NCBI RefSeq assembly: GCF_042852765.1
Contig: NZ_AP031414.1
Origin: Schaedlerella glycyrrhizinilytica_A
GTDB lineage: Bacteria > Bacillota > Clostridia > Lachnospirales > Lachnospiraceae
Direction: 5' to 3' (one strand)
DNA: 64,000 nt
In this document: positions 44,496 to 53,875 of the stretch, piece by piece
Numbering within the stretch: position 1 is the first letter of the stretch
How the letters are laid out: each line of letters starts with the position of its first letter
Program-made: the position numbers and the translations under genes
Notes under the pieces: model-generated
What the model was told of the DNA's origin: nothing
Seen by the model: only the letters and a program-made list of their open reading frames with translations
The model's database searches: none

Positions 44496-45803
44496 TCAAA
44501 GAACGGTGTTCATTTCAATTTCAGAATTATTAATCACAAGAAGAGGATCATCGGAACATTTCGTAGGAATCCATTCAGGAAGATCCGCACCGTTTGGATT
44601 TCCTGTTTTTGCAAAGTTTGCGAAATAACTCATCAAAGTTTTTGAGATTGTATGATCCCAGTCTGTCCATGGTCTCCAGCACTTAGAAAGAGCGCCGATC
44701 GTGTACCATAATTCGCTGGAATGCCATGCTCCTTTTTCATCTCCCGGAAGATCCCGGCCAAAGTAAAAGCAATAGGAGGGCTTCATATTTTGGGAAGATT
44801 GTTGAATCACCCAGGATTTAGCCATATCTGCCAAAACATCGGCGAATAGATCATCTTTTGTGCTGCCCATAATGTATGGAACAGAAGCTTGTACTTTTTG
44901 GGTTGCAACGTCATTTAGATCATAGCAGATCAAATGATCGTCAAGAACCGGAACACAGCAGAGCCCGGCATTTTTATGACTTGCGGAGGTGTTACTCATG
45001 GCGCTGATCACATCTTTCGCAGGGGCGTTCAGCCAGTCGTCTAAAGTGGCACCGAGTTGGGCAGTGACATCGCCCCAAAAAGAGTAAGCTTCTTTTTCAG
45101 AAATAAAAGAGACAAAAGAATTGCTGATGCCGCCTCCGCTGGTCATAATGGCTTTTGCGATATATTGCTTAGCGAGAGGTGAGGTACAAAGCTGTTGGAC
45201 ACTCATAGCACCGGCAGACTGACCCATCAATGTGATATTTTCTGCATTACCGCCGAAATCTTTAATATTGTGATATATCCATTGAAGAGCTGTTAATTGA
45301 TCGTATAGACCATAGTTGCCGGAGTGTCCGTCGCGTCTTGCTAATTCAGGAAGGGCGCAGAATCCAAATGGTCCCAACCGATAATTACAAGTGACAAAGA
45401 TTACCCCGTTTTCTGCATAATGAGAGCCGTCGAAAGGCTTTTCGTTGCCGCATCCACTTTGAAAAGCCCCGCCGTGAATATAGAGAATGACAGGTGCGTT
45501 TTGGCAGTCAGCAGGTTTCCAAATATTCAGATAGTGGCAATCTTCGCTATATGTATAGAGTTCATCTTTACGGAACTCGTGATAGTAAAACGGATCGTCA
45601 GATTCAGGAGTAAAAGTTCTTCTCTGGGTGCAGGCATCACGAAAAGCTGTGGCATCATAGGTCCCTTCCCAATGTACGATTTCTTCCGGATAGGACCAGC
45701 GGGAAGCCGAAGCGTAACGGATTCCTGAAAATTGCTGAACTTGCTCAGATAGTTGTAATCCTTTGATGGCACCGCAAGCGGTGGTGAGTATAACTTCATT
45801 CAT
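44496..45803 (-). CDS. Type B carboxylesterase
   Basis: A 435-residue cytoplasmic carboxylesterase of the para-nitrobenzyl-esterase type. It has the oxyanion-hole YIHGGAF, NYRLGPFGFCALP, and the nucleophile elbow GQSAGA in ENITLMGQSAGAMSVQQL. It is shorter than usual (about 480-500 residues) but the core looks complete. The start follows GGAGGAATTT. Its first 8 bases overlap the end of the AraC gene, so the two form one operon. It probably removes acyl groups from an imported glycoside; deacetylation is inference. Confidence 0.88.
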   Translation of the reverse strand: MNEVILTTACGAIKGLQLSEQVQQFSGIRYASASRWSYPEEIVHWEGTYDATAFRDACTQRRTFTPESDDPFYYHEFRKDELYTYSEDCHYLNIWKPADCQNAPVILYIHGGAFQSGCGNEKPFDGSHYAENGVIFVTCNYRLGPFGFCALPELARRDGHSGNYGLYDQLTALQWIYHNIKDFGGNAENITLMGQSAGAMSVQQLCTSPLAKQYIAKAIMTSGGGISNSFVSFISEKEAYSFWGDVTAQLGATLDDWLNAPAKDVISAMSNTSASHKNAGLCCVPVLDDHLICYDLNDVATQKVQASVPYIMGSTKDDLFADVLADMAKSWVIQQSSQNMKPSYCFYFGRDLPGDEKGAWHSSELWYTIGALSKCWRPWTDWDHTISKTLMSYFANFAKTGNPNGADLPEWIPTKCSDDPLLVINNSEIEMNTVL

Positions 45804-46767
45804 TTGTAAATTCCTCCGTGTAATGATAGATTGCTTTTTGTTTTTTTTGAAAGCATAAGGGTCCCATTCCGTATTCCTTACGAAAAGCACGATAAAACGT
45901 AGAGTAATCAGAAAAACCGAGCGCTTCACTAATCTGTTCTAAAGGTTTATCTTCCGTCAGATATGCTTTTGCGGAAATGAGACGACGTTGTGTAACATAT
46001 TGGGAAAAGCTGACATTTAAACTGCGGCGGAACAGTTTGACAATGGTACTTTCGCTTACCGAAAAAAGCCGGGCAGTATTTTTCAAAGTGATCTTATCTG
46101 TTAAATGTCCTTCTATATACATTAAAATCTTATTAAGTAAAGTTCCCTTTTCCGGTCTTGGCATACAATCCCAGTCTTTACCGAGTGAACGGTTAAGAAA
46201 ACCGAGAAGCTGGAGTGTCTGACCGACGAGAGTCGCCTGCCATCCGGGTTTTTTCTCGTAGAATTCACGGACGCAAAACAAAAATTGTTTTTCCCAGAAA
46301 TCTTGATTTTTACTTTCTACATGCAGCACGATCGGACTGGCATAATCAGAAAGTACTGTGGGAACATACTTGCTCAGACGAATGGCGAATGCTTTATCAA
46401 TGCGGATGACATTGCGGACATAGGGATCCTTCATACAGTCAAGGGATATGGGACAGTGGCTTACATCCGGTGGGATCAGCAGTACATCCCCCTTTTGCAG
46501 CTGGTACAGCATTCCGTCTAAAAGGTAATGAGGATTCCCATTACAGCAATAAATAAATTCATAAAAAGGGTGACTGTGTAAATGGATCACAGAGTTATTT
46601 TCACTGTAATATTGGTAAGCGTCAATCTGAGAGGATATCATATCGGTATCTTGATAAATAGGCCGTTCATTATACTTTACCTGGTCCCATTCAGCCCGGG
46701 AGTTCAGAGGGATAGAAGGACGGGTTTCCCAGAAAGTATTGTCAGCAGGCGTAGGAATATTTTTCAT
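45796..46767 (-). CDS. AraC-family transcriptional regulator
   Basis: A 323-residue regulator with a cupin sensing domain (IHLHSHPFYEFIYCCNG, LQKGDVLLIPPDVSHCP) and two C-terminal helix-turn-helix motifs (ITLKNTARLFSVSESTIVKLFRR; PLEQISEALGFSDYSTFYRAF). It overlaps the carboxylesterase gene by 8 bp and is divergent from the GPH-amidohydrolase-GH2 operon, so it probably controls both arms of the locus. Confidence 0.9.
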   Translation of the reverse strand: MKNIPTPADNTFWETRPSIPLNSRAEWDQVKYNERPIYQDTDMISSQIDAYQYYSENNSVIHLHSHPFYEFIYCCNGNPHYLLDGMLYQLQKGDVLLIPPDVSHCPISLDCMKDPYVRNVIRIDKAFAIRLSKYVPTVLSDYASPIVLHVESKNQDFWEKQFLFCVREFYEKKPGWQATLVGQTLQLLGFLNRSLGKDWDCMPRPEKGTLLNKILMYIEGHLTDKITLKNTARLFSVSESTIVKLFRRSLNVSFSQYVTQRRLISAKAYLTEDKPLEQISEALGFSDYSTFYRAFRKEYGMGPLCFQKKQKAIYHYTEEFTNE

Positions 46768-46794
46768 TGCTGTTTTATCCTTTCGTTTTGTAGA

Positions 46795-46823
46795 AGTATA
46801 TCAGCATTTTACCGGATTTGCAA
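46795..46823 (-). promoter_or_regulatory. Promoter of the AraC-esterase operon
   Basis: On the minus strand TTGCAA (46818-46823), a 17-bp spacer and TATACT (46795-46800). On the plus strand a TATAAT at 46868 may serve the GPH gene but lacks a -35 box, which fits activator dependence. Confidence 0.6.
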
Positions 46824-46914
46824 TGTATTTTCCCTTACAGACAATACAGTTTTGCGAAGAGAGTGCGTATAATGAAAATCATCAAGAAGATAAAACAGAT
46901 GAGGAGGATTCAAA

Positions 46915-48321
46915 ATGAGTGCGAAAGTCAAAAATGGATTGACGAAAAAACATTTGTTTGGTTACGGAATGGGAGATCTGGGAGGTTGTATGACCTTTGC
47001 ATTAATGGGAGCATATGCCACCAGATACTACACGAATGTTTTACAGGTTGATCCGAGGATTATGGCAGTGCTGCTGCTGATTTGGAATGTGTGGGATGCG
47101 GTCAATGACCCTATGATGGGGGCAATCATGGACAAAATCTACGCAAAGAATCATAACCGAAAGGGGAAGTTCCGTCCATGGATTTTACGTTCGGCTCCGC
47201 TTGTAACGATTACGGCAATCGTATTCTGGACAGTGCCGACATTCTTTGAAGGAACGGCTCTTTTAGTTGTATTGTTTTTCTGTAAGATTTTATATGAAGG
47301 ATGTTATACAATGTTTAATATCCCGATGGGGTCTATGATTTCTGCAATGTCAGAAACAGATGAGGAGAGAGCGTCTCTTTCTTCTGCAAGAGGATTTGGT
47401 TCGGCAGTAGGAAATTTACTGCCTACACTGATTTTTCCTACCCTGCTGGCAAAATACGGAGACTCAAATAAAATCGGTTATGCAATCGGTGCGACGATGT
47501 GTGCGGTGATCGGATTTGTATTTTGTATGCTTCATTATAAGTGGACGGAAGAACGTTTCGTTTCCAATACGACCGGAGACGGAAATGCAAAGATGACGGA
47601 TATCTTAGGTGTATTTCGGAAAAACCGTCCGTTTGTTGCACTGTGTATTCATGGTATATGTATCTGCTGTATGAATTCGGTTAATAATACATTGAGTACA
47701 TATATTTATGCAGATGTATTTCATAACATCGGAGTTATGAAATTTGTTGGAGCGATGGGACTTCCGTTGACGTTTATTGTGCTGCTTGTTTCACCGAAGC
47801 TGGCAAAACGTCTGGGACTTGAACGGATGATCCGTTACGGACTTATGATAGGTTGTACGATGTATGTCAGTCTGTTTGTGATGCATATGACAATGGATGT
47901 AAATGTTTATTTCCATATGATATGGACAACCTTAGCGCTTGCGGTTTCCAGTGCATCGATAAATATGCAGTGGGGACTTGTAAGTGAAACCATTGATTAC
48001 AATGAGATGGTGACAGGAAGACGTACCGAAGGATCTATTTATGGAACTTTTAATCTGACACGAAGAATCGGTACTACGATTGGTAATTCAGCAGCGGTGT
48101 TTGCTCTGGGTATGATAGGATATGACGCTTCGATCGCTGCTTCCGGCGGTGTGCAGACAGCAGGAACTCTTATTGGTATCAAAGCGTTGTGTGTATTGGT
48201 TCCGGGACTCTTTGTATTAGGTTCTTGGGCATCCTTTAAATTTGTTTGGAATATTACACCGGAAATCCGCAAAAAGATTCTTGCATATAAAGAAGCCCAG
48301 CGTGTATCCGAAGAAAAATAA
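46915..48321 (+). CDS. GPH-family sugar:cation symporter
   Basis: A 468-residue transporter with about twelve membrane helices. Marks are LFGYGMGDLGGCMTFALMG, the loop NVWDAVNDPMMGAIMDK and SETIDYNEMVTGRRTEGSIYG. The start follows GAGGAGG. It leads an operon with an amidohydrolase and a GH2 enzyme, and is divergent from an AraC-esterase operon. It is inferred to bring in the (perhaps acylated) glycoside used by this locus. Confidence 0.92.
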   Translation: MSAKVKNGLTKKHLFGYGMGDLGGCMTFALMGAYATRYYTNVLQVDPRIMAVLLLIWNVWDAVNDPMMGAIMDKIYAKNHNRKGKFRPWILRSAPLVTITAIVFWTVPTFFEGTALLVVLFFCKILYEGCYTMFNIPMGSMISAMSETDEERASLSSARGFGSAVGNLLPTLIFPTLLAKYGDSNKIGYAIGATMCAVIGFVFCMLHYKWTEERFVSNTTGDGNAKMTDILGVFRKNRPFVALCIHGICICCMNSVNNTLSTYIYADVFHNIGVMKFVGAMGLPLTFIVLLVSPKLAKRLGLERMIRYGLMIGCTMYVSLFVMHMTMDVNVYFHMIWTTLALAVSSASINMQWGLVSETIDYNEMVTGRRTEGSIYGTFNLTRRIGTTIGNSAAVFALGMIGYDASIAASGGVQTAGTLIGIKALCVLVPGLFVLGSWASFKFVWNITPEIRKKILAYKEAQRVSEEK

Positions 48322-48385
48322 CAGAAAGCGGTAAGGGAACGGATTAGACAAGGCGATAGGGAGAAGGACTTTTTCGGAGGTTATT

Positions 48386-49246
48386 ATGAAAATTGATACA
48401 CATATACATTTATCAATGAAGACAAGTACAGGTCCAAACGCAATGACGATCAGTGGGTATCAGGATATGCTGCCTCACATGAAACAATTAGGAATACAAA
48501 AAGCAGTTCTGATGTCAGCAGGAGAGACCGGTATGGCATATGGAAGTTCAAATGAGGAAAATCGAGCGATTGTTCAGGCAGATCCCAAACATTTTGCATG
48601 GATGTGTAATCTGGATCCGGTTTCTCCCGAAACTATTTATGACCGTCTGCGAACCTATAAGGAACAAGGTGCGGTAGGAATTGGCGAGGTAATGCTTCAT
48701 CGGTCTTTGGAGGATCCGTTTTTTTCAGCTTTGTTTGAAGCGGCAGGGGCGTTGGAATTACCGGTGACATTTCATATGAGTCCGGAACAGAGATTTTCAT
48801 ATGGAGTGGTGGACGAACCGGGACTTCCAATGCTGGAGAAATGTCTGCAAAGATTTCCGAAAACCATTTTTGTAGGGCACAGTCAGCCGTTTTGGATCGA
48901 GATAAGCGGAGATGCACCTACCGATCCGCAGAACCGGAATCGTCCGGGGAAAAGCAAGATTATACCGGGAGGAAGGCTGGTTTCGTTATTTTCGGACTAC
49001 CCGAATCTGTATGGAGATCTGAGCGCAAATAGCGGCGGTCAGGCAATGATGAGAGATCCTTCTTTTAGTCTTGCGTTTTTAGAGAAATGGTCAGATCGTC
49101 TGTTCTATGCAACGGATATGGTCAATACGGAGATGGTATTTCCGCTGGGAAAATGGCTGGATGAACAAATGAACAAGGGGGATCTAAGCAGAGCGGCTTG
49201 GGAAAACATCTGCTTTAAAAATGCAAAAGCAATGTATAAGCTATAA
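48386..49246 (+). CDS. Amidohydrolase-family metal-dependent hydrolase
   Basis: A 286-residue TIM-barrel hydrolase of the amidohydrolase 2 type. The metal-binding HxH is in DTHIHLS (residues 3-9), with further likely ligands in VTFHMS, VGHSQPF and LFYATDMVN near the end. The family includes lactonases, decarboxylases and uronate-type hydrolases, so the reaction cannot be fixed. It is 64 bp after the GPH gene and 90 bp before the chosen GH2 start, suggesting it acts on the imported substrate or the released aglycone or sugar acid. Confidence 0.82.
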   Translation: MKIDTHIHLSMKTSTGPNAMTISGYQDMLPHMKQLGIQKAVLMSAGETGMAYGSSNEENRAIVQADPKHFAWMCNLDPVSPETIYDRLRTYKEQGAVGIGEVMLHRSLEDPFFSALFEAAGALELPVTFHMSPEQRFSYGVVDEPGLPMLEKCLQRFPKTIFVGHSQPFWIEISGDAPTDPQNRNRPGKSKIIPGGRLVSLFSDYPNLYGDLSANSGGQAMMRDPSFSLAFLEKWSDRLFYATDMVNTEMVFPLGKWLDEQMNKGDLSRAAWENICFKNAKAMYKL

Positions 49247-49336
49247 ATGAATTGTATTTTTATTCCCTCCGATGTCATACATTGGGGGGAATCATTGTGT
49301 TTTACAGCTGAAAGATTAAAAAAGCGAGGTAAAAAA

Positions 49337-51577
49337 ATGCGTACTGTAATTTCACTTGATCAGGATTGGGATTTTGTGATAAATCCTGTTAAATGCACAC
49401 CACCGTTTCAAATGTCTGCCGAGGAGGCGCAGCGAGTATGTATTCCGCATTGCTGGAATGCAAAAGACGGGCAAAACGGAGAGAATTATTATAGAGGCTG
49501 CTGTGCTTATCATCGTAAAATTGATATACCAAATCAAAAAAACAGAAGATTCTATTTAGAATTTCAAGGCGCTAATTCTGTGTGCCGGGTGTATCTGAAT
49601 GATTGTTTTTTGGGAGAACATCGAGGGGGATATTCGACATTTCGCTTTGATATTACAGAAATATGCACACCGGGAGGAGAAGATTACTTAACAGTCTTCG
49701 TAGACAATGGAGAGACAACGGATGTCAGTCCATTATCCGGTGACTTCACAGTATTTGGCGGATTATACAGATCGGTGAACCTGATCTGTGTTCCGGAAAC
49801 ACATTTTGATTTAATGTATTATGGAACAACCGGGGTTCTGCTCGATCCGGTCATAGAAGAAAACGGTGCGGGACGAATCTTTATAGAAGCACATCTCAGG
49901 AATGGGATCGATGCAGAGGTACGGTATGAGATTTTCTCGCCGGAAGGAATACCGGTAATGCGAATCAGTAAGCCCGGAAAGTGTCCAAATGCAGAAATTG
50001 AAATTGTGAAACCGGAGCTTTGGGATGGATTGAGAGGACCGGCTCTCTATCTTTGCAAGGCACATGTGACCGGAAAAGACGGGGAGACAGACGAAGTAGA
50101 ATTAAATTTTGGATTTCGCAAATTTTCAGTAGATTCGGAAAAGGGATTTTTCCTTAATGAAAGATCTGTTCTGCTTCGAGGAGTTTCACGGCATCAGGAT
50201 CGTCAGGATTGTGGATACGCTGTTTCAAAAGCACAGCTAGAGGAAGATATGTCGATTCTGAAAGAGATCGGAGCAAATGCCGTACGCCTTTCCCATTATC
50301 AGCATGAGCAGTATTTTTACGATATGTGCGACCGGGAAGGGATTGTTGTCTGGGCGGAAATTCCGATGCTGGCTATGCCGGATAATGAAGAGGGAATCAG
50401 AAATGCATGTGAACAGCTTCGAGAATTAATTCTGCAGAATAAACATCATCCAAGTATTTGTTTTTGGGGTCTGCAAAATGAAATTGCGATAGCGGGAGAA
50501 TCTCTGGCCATGTATCGCGGGGTAGAGAGATTGCAGGAACTGGCGCATGAGTTGGATCCGGTCCGACTGACAACCGGAGCTAATTTGTACTGTGTGAAAA
50601 ATGAAAGTCCGTTGAATACGATTACAGATATCGTTGCTTATAATATATATTTTGGATGGTATTATGGGGAAATGGAAGAATATGTTGATTTTTTGGAACA
50701 ATTTCATGCAGATAATCCGAAAATATCTATCGGGATTTCCGAGTATGGTGTGGATGCTAACCCGGCATTTCATTCAGATACTCCAAAAGCAAAAGATTAC
50801 AGCGAGGAATTTCAGTGTCGTTTCCATGAAACAGTGTATCCGATACTTAACAGCCGCTCTTATATATGGAGTACGTTTGTATGGAATTTGTTTGACTTTG
50901 GAAGCAGTATGCGAGATGAAGGCGGAGTTAAAGGAAAAAATTGTAAGGGTCTTGTTACTTATGACAGAAAATTGCGTAAAGACGCCTTTTATTTTTATAA
51001 GGCACAATGGTCAAAGGAACCGTTTGTACATATTAACTCTCGCCGTTATGAACAGAGAACAGAAAAAACCATCACGGTACGGGTTTATTCCAATTTGAAA
51101 AAGGTCTGTCTGGAGGTAGATGGAAAATATTTTGAAGAAAAGGAAGGGGCTGGTGTGTTTGAATTTTTTAATGTGCCTCTTCATGCAGGAAAAAATAAGG
51201 TGACAGCCCGGAATGGAAATTGTACGGATACGGTTACATGGACATTAGTGGAGAGTCCCAATCCGCAATATACTTATATCGATCCGAATCCCGATTATAA
51301 TGTAAAAAATTGGTTTACTCTGAATCAAAGCGAAGAGGAATTGTTTCCAAAAGATCGGTACTCTTTGATGGATACGGTAGGAGATTTGCTGGATGAGCCG
51401 CGTGCGACTGCGCTAATCGAGGAATATCTTCCTGAGTTGAAAGAAAGTCCTGTGTTTAAGAAAGAAAAGGCATTTACTTTATTTAAGATAGTTAATCGAA
51501 AAAGTAGTGTGTTTGACGAAGAACTTGTACGGGAATTAAATGAAAAACTGAAACAGATTTCCAAATCTGTGTCTTAA
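49337..51577 (+). CDS. Glycoside hydrolase family 2 (beta-galactosidase / glucuronidase type)
   Basis: A 746-residue cytoplasmic GH2: N-terminal sugar-binding domain (RRFYLEFQGANSVCRVYLN, HRGGYSTFRFDI), immunoglobulin-like domain, and TIM barrel with acid/base Glu382 in FWGLQNEIA and nucleophile Glu469 in ISEYG. RGVSRHQDRQDCGYAV is typical of beta-galactosidases. After a further beta domain, residues about 675-746 form an extra tail starting MDTVGDLLDEPR, clearly like the tail of the GH3 at 17546. ATG 49337 follows GCGAGGT and fits the family start; ATG 49247 would add 30 unconserved residues. It closes the operon. Confidence 0.9.
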   Translation: MRTVISLDQDWDFVINPVKCTPPFQMSAEEAQRVCIPHCWNAKDGQNGENYYRGCCAYHRKIDIPNQKNRRFYLEFQGANSVCRVYLNDCFLGEHRGGYSTFRFDITEICTPGGEDYLTVFVDNGETTDVSPLSGDFTVFGGLYRSVNLICVPETHFDLMYYGTTGVLLDPVIEENGAGRIFIEAHLRNGIDAEVRYEIFSPEGIPVMRISKPGKCPNAEIEIVKPELWDGLRGPALYLCKAHVTGKDGETDEVELNFGFRKFSVDSEKGFFLNERSVLLRGVSRHQDRQDCGYAVSKAQLEEDMSILKEIGANAVRLSHYQHEQYFYDMCDREGIVVWAEIPMLAMPDNEEGIRNACEQLRELILQNKHHPSICFWGLQNEIAIAGESLAMYRGVERLQELAHELDPVRLTTGANLYCVKNESPLNTITDIVAYNIYFGWYYGEMEEYVDFLEQFHADNPKISIGISEYGVDANPAFHSDTPKAKDYSEEFQCRFHETVYPILNSRSYIWSTFVWNLFDFGSSMRDEGGVKGKNCKGLVTYDRKLRKDAFYFYKAQWSKEPFVHINSRRYEQRTEKTITVRVYSNLKKVCLEVDGKYFEEKEGAGVFEFFNVPLHAGKNKVTARNGNCTDTVTWTLVESPNPQYTYIDPNPDYNVKNWFTLNQSEEELFPKDRYSLMDTVGDLLDEPRATALIEEYLPELKESPVFKKEKAFTLFKIVNRKSSVFDEELVRELNEKLKQISKSVS

Positions 51578-51595
51578 GTCTGTATTTTAAGGCTA

Positions 51596-51681
51596 AAATC
51601 TCCCACAGAAATTTCAGACGCGAAAGCTAGAGCACTGATAGTAAGAGTGAAAGTTAAGGCGTTGATTTCTGTGGGAGATTT
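51596..51681. terminator. Long inverted repeat between converging genes
   Basis: Seventeen-base arms (51596-51612 and 51665-51681) are exactly complementary with a 52-base loop. The repeat lies between the GH2 stop and the stop of the MetE-like gene, so a two-way terminator is the likely role, though the loop is unusually long and the T runs short. Confidence 0.5.
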
Positions 51682-51708
51682 GTTATTCAGAGATGAAACA
51701 ATCGCTGC

Positions 51709-52821
51709 TTACCATACTTTTTCGGCAATTTTTCTAACAAGGGCTAATTTTTTCCATTGCTCTTCATCTGTCAGTTTATTTCCGATTTCACAAGAAGCGA
51801 AACCACATTGCGGACTCAGACAAAGATTCTCAAGAGATACAAATTTTGCGGCTTCGTGTATGCGCCTTATGATCGTCTCTTCATCTTCAAGGAGCGGGGA
51901 TTTTGAAGTCAGTAATCCGAGAACTACTTTTTTATCGTCAGGAATAAAACGCAGCGGTTCGAATCCGCCGGAGCGTTCATCGTCAAATTCTAAATAAAAA
52001 CCGTCTACCAGTTCATTGCCAAAGAGAATTTCTGCGATCGGTTCATATCCTCCGGAAGAAGCCCATGTAGAATGGTAATTTCCGCGACAAACATGTGTCG
52101 TGATCACAAGATCGTCAGGACGACCTTGCAGTGCAAGATTATTCAGACACAGATATTTTTCTGCAGTTTCTGTAAGCTGGGTTTGGGCATTTTGACGTTT
52201 GCTCCAATATTTCTTGTCGCAGAACATTCCCCAGGTACAGTCGTCAAACTGAATATTGCGGCAGCCGGCGTTATAGAGATCTGCAATAACCGTCCTATAT
52301 GCAGCGGCAATATCTTGAATCAGTTTTTCATCATCAGGATAATATCTGACAGTATTTTCCCCGTTCTTTTCCCGGAATAATTCGGCATATAGCTGAGCGG
52401 GAGCAGGAATTGTCTGTCGGGCTACGGTATTTTCATCTTCAAATTGTTTTATGAATTTGAAATGTTCTACAAAGGGATGGTTTTCGCCGCTGATAACACC
52501 GGATATGGCGGCGGAGCCGTGAGTGGTTTCTTCGCTATGGAAAAAGTAACCGTGGTCGAGTTCGATATGTTCGATTCCATTCAGCCCCCACATAAAATCC
52601 AGATGCCAATAGCTGCGTCGAAATTCGCCGTCTGTGATCACATGATACCCGGCAGCTTTCTGGCAGGCGACCAATTTTGTGATTTCTTCGTTTTCAATCG
52701 TTTCTAGTTCGCCGGCGGTAATAATTCCGTTGGAATAATCCAGTCTGGCCTGTTTTAAAGTCACGGGTCTTAAAAAGCTTCCTACAAAATCATATTTAAA
52801 AGGTGCGTTTTCTTTATACAT
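51709..52821 (-). CDS. MetE-like methyltransferase (cobalamin-independent methionine synthase C-terminal domain)
   Basis: A 370-residue stand-alone version of the catalytic domain of MetE, like Bacillus YxjG/YxjH. Zinc ligands are visible: His and Cys in TTHVCRGN, Glu in YLEFDDE, and Cys in LSPQCGF. VGSFLRP at the start is typical. Such proteins move a methyl group to homocysteine or a related thiol; the methyl donor is unsettled without the N-terminal folate domain. The start follows GAGGAC; an upstream start at 52908 is not conserved. It is downstream of a LysR gene on the same strand. Confidence 0.88.
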   Translation of the reverse strand: MYKENAPFKYDFVGSFLRPVTLKQARLDYSNGIITAGELETIENEEITKLVACQKAAGYHVITDGEFRRSYWHLDFMWGLNGIEHIELDHGYFFHSEETTHGSAAISGVISGENHPFVEHFKFIKQFEDENTVARQTIPAPAQLYAELFREKNGENTVRYYPDDEKLIQDIAAAYRTVIADLYNAGCRNIQFDDCTWGMFCDKKYWSKRQNAQTQLTETAEKYLCLNNLALQGRPDDLVITTHVCRGNYHSTWASSGGYEPIAEILFGNELVDGFYLEFDDERSGGFEPLRFIPDDKKVVLGLLTSKSPLLEDEETIIRRIHEAAKFVSLENLCLSPQCGFASCEIGNKLTDEEQWKKLALVRKIAEKVW

Positions 52822-52900
52822 TGCTGCGTCCTCACTTTCATTTGATATGAACCAATTACACCACAATGTACAACGGTTGTAAAATATATAAAAACAATGG

Positions 52901-52927
52901 TTTGCCATAACTTTTAGCTATGGCAAA
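52901..52927. promoter_or_regulatory. Inverted repeat between LysR and MetE-like genes
   Basis: Perfect 9-base arms TTTGCCATA (52901-52909) and TATGGCAAA (52919-52927) with a 9-base centre. The inner 17 bp resembles in layout the MET-box palindromes bound by methionine-related LysR proteins in streptococci. It lies about 80 bp upstream of the MetE-like start. The alternative is a terminator for the LysR gene, but the following T run is 8 bases away. Confidence 0.5.
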
Positions 52928-52969
52928 GCGGAAAGCTGAAGAAATATGCACATATAATAAGGCTGCTGG

Positions 52970-53875
52970 TCAGATAGAACCGGTATATTTTTGCAGAGCT
53001 TTTATGTAAGATTTTCCCAGTTTGCTCAAAGCAGCTTTTTTGTGGGTGATTACACCGATATGCATTTCACCCTCCGCTTTGAGAGGAATGGATACGATAT
53101 TTTCTCCGTTCAGTTCTTTGTCGATCACACCGCTGCAAACGGTATAACCGTTAAGACCGATCAGTAGGTTAAAAAGGGTTGCTCTGTCCATAACACGAAT
53201 ATTTTTTGAACGTATAGTAGTGCTGAAGATTTCCTCGGAGAAATAAAAGGAATTATGCTCGCCCTGTTCATACGAAAGATATGGATATGGAGCCAGATCT
53301 TCCATGCGGACAAATTTGCGTTTGGCAAGAGGATTTCCGGAACTTACAAATATATGAGGCTGGGCGGTGAACAGTTCCGTAAATACTAAGTCGTTGGTCT
53401 TGAGCAGCTTTTGGATCACCGTTTGATTAAATTCGTTGTAATATAAAATTCCAATCTCACTTTTCATTTTAGAAACATCATCAATAATTGCGAAGGTCTG
53501 AGTTTCCCGGAGACTGAAATCATATTCATCCGCGCCACATTCCTTTATTAAATCCACAAAGGCGTTGACTGCAAACGAGTAGTGCTGAGTGGAAACTCTG
53601 AATTCCTGCTTTCCGCCGGAATGGGTTTTATATTTTTCTTCCAGTAAGGCAGCTTGTTCTAGTACCTGTCTTGCATAGCCTAAAAATATTTCGCCTTCTT
53701 TTGAGACAGAAACACCTTTATTCGTTCTGTCAAAAATAGTGACGCCCATTTCTTTTTCTAATTCTTTGATTGCTTTTGTAAGACTTGGCTGCGAGAGAAA
53801 CAACGTCTTGGCCGCTTCGCTGAAAGTTCCGGTCTTTGCGACTGCTACAATATATTTTAATTGTTGTAATGTCAT
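52970..53875 (-). CDS. LysR-family transcriptional regulator
   Basis: A 301-residue LysR regulator: winged helix-turn-helix in residues 1-60 (MTLQQLKYIVAVAKTGTFSE, LFLSQPSLTKAIKELEKEMG), linker helix, then an effector-binding domain. Position and type suggest control of the MetE-like gene 148 bp downstream, probably in response to a methionine-pathway compound such as homocysteine; this is inference. The start is the usual one for the family. Confidence 0.92.
   Translation of the reverse strand: MTLQQLKYIVAVAKTGTFSEAAKTLFLSQPSLTKAIKELEKEMGVTIFDRTNKGVSVSKEGEIFLGYARQVLEQAALLEEKYKTHSGGKQEFRVSTQHYSFAVNAFVDLIKECGADEYDFSLRETQTFAIIDDVSKMKSEIGILYYNEFNQTVIQKLLKTNDLVFTELFTAQPHIFVSSGNPLAKRKFVRMEDLAPYPYLSYEQGEHNSFYFSEEIFSTTIRSKNIRVMDRATLFNLLIGLNGYTVCSGVIDKELNGENIVSIPLKAEGEMHIGVITHKKAALSKLGKSYIKALQKYTGSI

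Noticed and set aside
51596..51681. Inverted repeats as ends of a mobile element
   Set aside because: The arms enclose only 52 bases, no transposase is present, and the position between converging genes fits a terminator.
52822..52969. SAM or other methionine riboswitch upstream of the MetE-like gene
   Set aside because: The gap is only 148 bp and shows a single inverted repeat, without the multi-helix core and terminator expected.
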